Positions 6,148 through 8,590 of a DNA stretch of 8,590 bases are shown piece after piece. The stretch's first letter is position 1, and each line of letters starts with the position of its first letter. The notes under the pieces were generated by a model that saw only the letters and a list, made by a program, of their open reading frames with translations, was not told where the DNA came from and did not search any database. This DNA is from Limnohabitans sp. (GTDB taxonomy: Bacteria > Pseudomonadota > Gammaproteobacteria > Burkholderiales > Burkholderiaceae_C): the NCBI GenBank assembly GCA_018883305.1, contig VEQI01000120.1, positions 1-8,590 on the forward strand, in the 5' to 3' direction. Both the position numbers and the translations under genes were made by a program.

Positions 6148-8590
6148 TTACGCGTAAAGAGGATTAAGCTTGTCAGCCTTGATGCCGTACTTCTTGATCG
6201 CCTCGGCGACTTTGGTGGCCGGCACGGCGCCCTCATCGCTCAGCGCCTTGAGCGCGGCCACGACGATGTAGTGACGGTTGATCTCGAAATGCTCGCGCAG
6301 CTTGCTGCGGAAGTCGCTGCGACCAAAGCCATCGGTGCCCAACACCTTGTAGGTGCGTCCTTTGGGCATGAACGGGCGAATCTGCTCGGCGTAGTTCTTC
6401 ATGTAGTCGGTCGATGCAATCACCGGACCAGCATGCGGCGTCAGTTGCTGCTCGACAAACGAGGCGCGCGCTGCCTCGGTCGGGTGCAGCAGGTTCCAGC
6501 GTTCAGCGGCCTGGCCATCGCGGGCCAGCTCGTTGAAACTCGGGCAGCTCCACACGTTGGCGGCCACGCCCCAGTCCTGCGCCAGCAGGTCGCGCGCGAC
6601 CATCGACTCGCGCAGGATGGAACCCGAACCCAGCAAGTTCACGCGCGGGGCTTTCTTGGCACCCTCGCCTTCTTGCAGCAGGTACATGCCTTTGATGATC
6701 AGCTCTTCGGTGCCGGCCTTGAGGCCCGGCATGGCGTAGTTTTCGTTCAGCAGTGTGAGGTAGTAGAAGACGTTGTCCTGCTTCTCCACCATCCGCTTCA
6801 AGCCGTGGTGCATGATGACGCCCACTTCGTGTGCGAAGGTGGGGTCGTAGCTGATGCAGTTGGGAATGGTGCCAGCCAGGATGTGGCTGTGACCGTCCTC
6901 GTGCTGCAAGCCTTCGCCATTCAGCGTGGTGCGACCGGAGGTGCCGCCCAGCAGGAAGCCACGCGCTTGCATGTCACCCGCTGCCCAGGCCAGATCGCCG
7001 ATGCGCTGGAACCCGAACATCGAGTAGTACACATAGAACGGAATCATGATGCGGTTGTTGGTGGAGTACGACGTGGCTGCCGCAATCCAGCTGGCCATGC
7101 CGCCCGCTTCGTTGATGCCCTCTTGCAGGATCTGACCGGCCTTGTCTTCCTTGTAGTACATGACCTGGTCTTTGTCGACCGGGGTGTACTGCTGACCGGC
7201 CGGGTTGTAGATGCCGATCTGTCGGAACAGACCTTCCATGCCAAAGGTACGTGCCTCATCCACGAGCACCGGCACCACGCGGGGGCCCAGCGCCTGGTCA
7301 CGCAGCAATTGGGTGAGGAAGCGCACGTAGGCTTGTGTGGTGGAAATCTCGCGGCCTTCTGCCGTGGGCTCGATCACCGACTTGAACACCTCCAGTGAAG
7401 GCACGGTGAACTGCTCGTCGGCGCGTGTACGGCGATGCGGCAAATACCCACCCAGGGCTTTGCGACGCTCGTGCAGGTAACGCATTTCAGGGGTGTCATC
7501 CGCCGGCTTGTAGAACGGCAGCTTGGGCAGCTCGCTGTCGGGGATGGGAATGTTGAAGCGGTCGCGGAAGGACTTGATGTCCTCGTCGGTGAGCTTCTTG
7601 GTCTGGTGCACGGTGTTCTTGCCCTCGCCCACCTTGCCCATGCCAAAACCTTTGACGGTCTTGATGAGCAGCACGGTGGGCTGCCCCTTGTGCTTGACGG
7701 CCGCGGCATAGGCGGCATACACCTTTTGCGGATCGTGGCCACCGCGGCGCAGGTTCCAGATGTCGTCGTCGCTCATCTTGGACACCATCTCCAGGGTCTG
7801 CGGATCGCGACCAAAGAAATGTTTGCGCACATACGCGCCGTCGTTGGCCTTGAAGGCCTGGAAATCGCCGTCCAGCGTTTCCATCATGATGCGACGCAGA
7901 GCGCCGTCCTTGTCACGCGCCAGCAGCGGGTCCCAGTTGCTGCCCCACAAACACTTGATGACGTTCCAGCCGGCGCCACGGAACTCGCTCTCCAGCTCTT
8001 GAATGATCTTGCCGTTGCCACGCACCGGGCCGTCCAGACGCTGCAGGTTGCAGTTGATGACGAAGATCAGGTTATCCAACTTCTCGCGTGCGGCCAGACC
8101 GATCGCGCCCAAGGACTCCACCTCGTCCATCTCACCGTCGCCGCAGAACACCCACACCTTGCGGTTTTCTGTGTTGGCAATGCCACGCGCGTGCAGATAC
8201 TTCAGGAAGCGCGCCTGGTAGATGGCCATCAAGGGGCCCAGGCCCATGGACACCGTGGGGAACTGCCAGAACTCGGGCATGAGCTTGGGGTGCGGGTAGC
8301 TGGACAGACCCTTGCCATCCACTTCCTGACGGAAGTTGAGCAACTGCTCCTCCGTTAAACGGCCTTCCAGGAAAGCACGCGCATAGACACCTGGTGCCAC
8401 GTGGCCCTGGATATACAGCAAGTCGCCGCCGTGATTGTCATTTTCGGCATGCCAAAAGTGGTTGAAGCCGGCGCCAAACATGTGCGCCAGTGAGGCAGAG
8501 GAACCAATGTGGCCGCCCAGGTCGCCGCCATCTTCCGGGTTGTGGCGGTTGGCTTTGACCACCATGGCCATGGCGTTCCAGCGCATGTAG
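6148..8590 (-). CDS. aceE: Pyruvate dehydrogenase E1 component, homodimeric type, N-terminus beyond the right edge
   Basis: A thiamine-diphosphate enzyme that decarboxylates pyruvate and acetylates the E2 lipoyl groups. About 813 codons are visible; the frame continues through the right edge (a Tyr codon precedes the Met codon at 8586), so that Met is internal and not the start. Aligned from memory to E. coli AceE (887 residues), the first 80 or so residues are missing. Counting from that Met: SSYPHPKLMPEFWQFPTVSMG (95-115), the diphosphate motif GDGEMDE (149-155) closing at VINCN (176-180), and His327 in GKNTVHQTKK, matching E. coli His407. Further signatures are VDEARTFGMEGLFRQIGIY (442-460), YYKEDKAGQILQEGINE (477-493) and GLQHEDGHSH (559-568). 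The C-terminus DKLNPLYA is the usual ending. It is the first visible gene of the operon; its promoter is outside the window. Confidence 0.97.
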   Translation of the reverse strand, partial: YMRWNAMAMVVKANRHNPEDGGDLGGHIGSSASLAHMFGAGFNHFWHAENDNHGGDLLYIQGHVAPGVYARAFLEGRLTEEQLLNFRQEVDGKGLSSYPHPKLMPEFWQFPTVSMGLGPLMAIYQARFLKYLHARGIANTENRKVWVFCGDGEMDEVESLGAIGLAAREKLDNLIFVINCNLQRLDGPVRGNGKIIQELESEFRGAGWNVIKCLWGSNWDPLLARDKDGALRRIMMETLDGDFQAFKANDGAYVRKHFFGRDPQTLEMVSKMSDDDIWNLRRGGHDPQKVYAAYAAAVKHKGQPTVLLIKTVKGFGMGKVGEGKNTVHQTKKLTDEDIKSFRDRFNIPIPDSELPKLPFYKPADDTPEMRYLHERRKALGGYLPHRRTRADEQFTVPSLEVFKSVIEPTAEGREISTTQAYVRFLTQLLRDQALGPRVVPVLVDEARTFGMEGLFRQIGIYNPAGQQYTPVDKDQVMYYKEDKAGQILQEGINEAGGMASWIAAATSYSTNNRIMIPFYVYYSMFGFQRIGDLAWAAGDMQARGFLLGGTSGRTTLNGEGLQHEDGHSHILAGTIPNCISYDPTFAHEVGVIMHHGLKRMVEKQDNVFYYLTLLNENYAMPGLKAGTEELIIKGMYLLQEGEGAKKAPRVNLLGSGSILRESMVARDLLAQDWGVAANVWSCPSFNELARDGQAAERWNLLHPTEAARASFVEQQLTPHAGPVIASTDYMKNYAEQIRPFMPKGRTYKVLGTDGFGRSDFRSKLREHFEINRHYIVVAALKALSDEGAVPATKVAEAIKKYGIKADKLNPLYA

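Noticed and set aside
4856..6157. Open frame of 433 codons on the plus strand opposite aceF, low-complexity Ala/Thr/Ser-rich
   Set aside because: Its composition mirrors the Ala/Pro linkers and repeated lipoyl codons of aceF read backwards; no signal peptide, domain or gene-like context.
6271..8358. Plus-strand open frames of 375 and 307 codons opposite aceE
   Set aside because: Shadows of aceE caused by GC-biased codon use; the real product on the minus strand matches E1 over its full visible length.

Overview
The window looks like ordinary core chromosome of a GC-rich betaproteobacterium, most likely a member of the Comamonadaceae (Burkholderiales). This rests on three things: an E1-type (AceE) pyruvate dehydrogenase operon whose E3 carries its own N-terminal lipoyl domain, a PrpE-type propionyl-CoA synthetase, and the protein sequences themselves. 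The genus is inference, since no rRNA or other marker is present.

Right part (2563-8590, all minus strand): a pyruvate dehydrogenase operon read right to left. aceE (E1) enters from the right edge without roughly its first 80 residues. A 96-base gap follows, then aceF (E2, two lipoyl domains), then after 18 bases lpdA (E3 with a fused lipoyl domain). A good intrinsic terminator lies just beyond lpdA. E1 decarboxylates pyruvate, the swinging lipoyl domains of E2 and E3 carry the acetyl group and electrons, E2 makes acetyl-CoA, and E3 reoxidises the lipoamide with NAD+.

Middle (1907-2464, plus strand): an exported NlpC/P60 cysteine peptidase of the Spr type, convergent with the pyruvate dehydrogenase operon.

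Left part (1-1850, minus strand): an isochorismatase-family cysteine hydrolase, divergent from the peptidase gene, followed 77 bases downstream by prpE. Only the first 378 codons of prpE are inside the window. PrpE feeds propionate into central metabolism as propionyl-CoA.

No RNA gene, mobile element, CRISPR array, phage gene or defence gene was seen, and there is no gene-free stretch over 300 bases. I found no convincing new biological system. The points most worth checking are: a well-placed Shine-Dalgarno/ATG pair that opens a 31-codon ORF out of frame over the hydrolase start; the closely matching lipoyl-domain repeats in aceF and lpdA; and the aceE-aceF spacer, which holds a 14-base perfect palindrome and a 17-codon ORF ending just before aceF.
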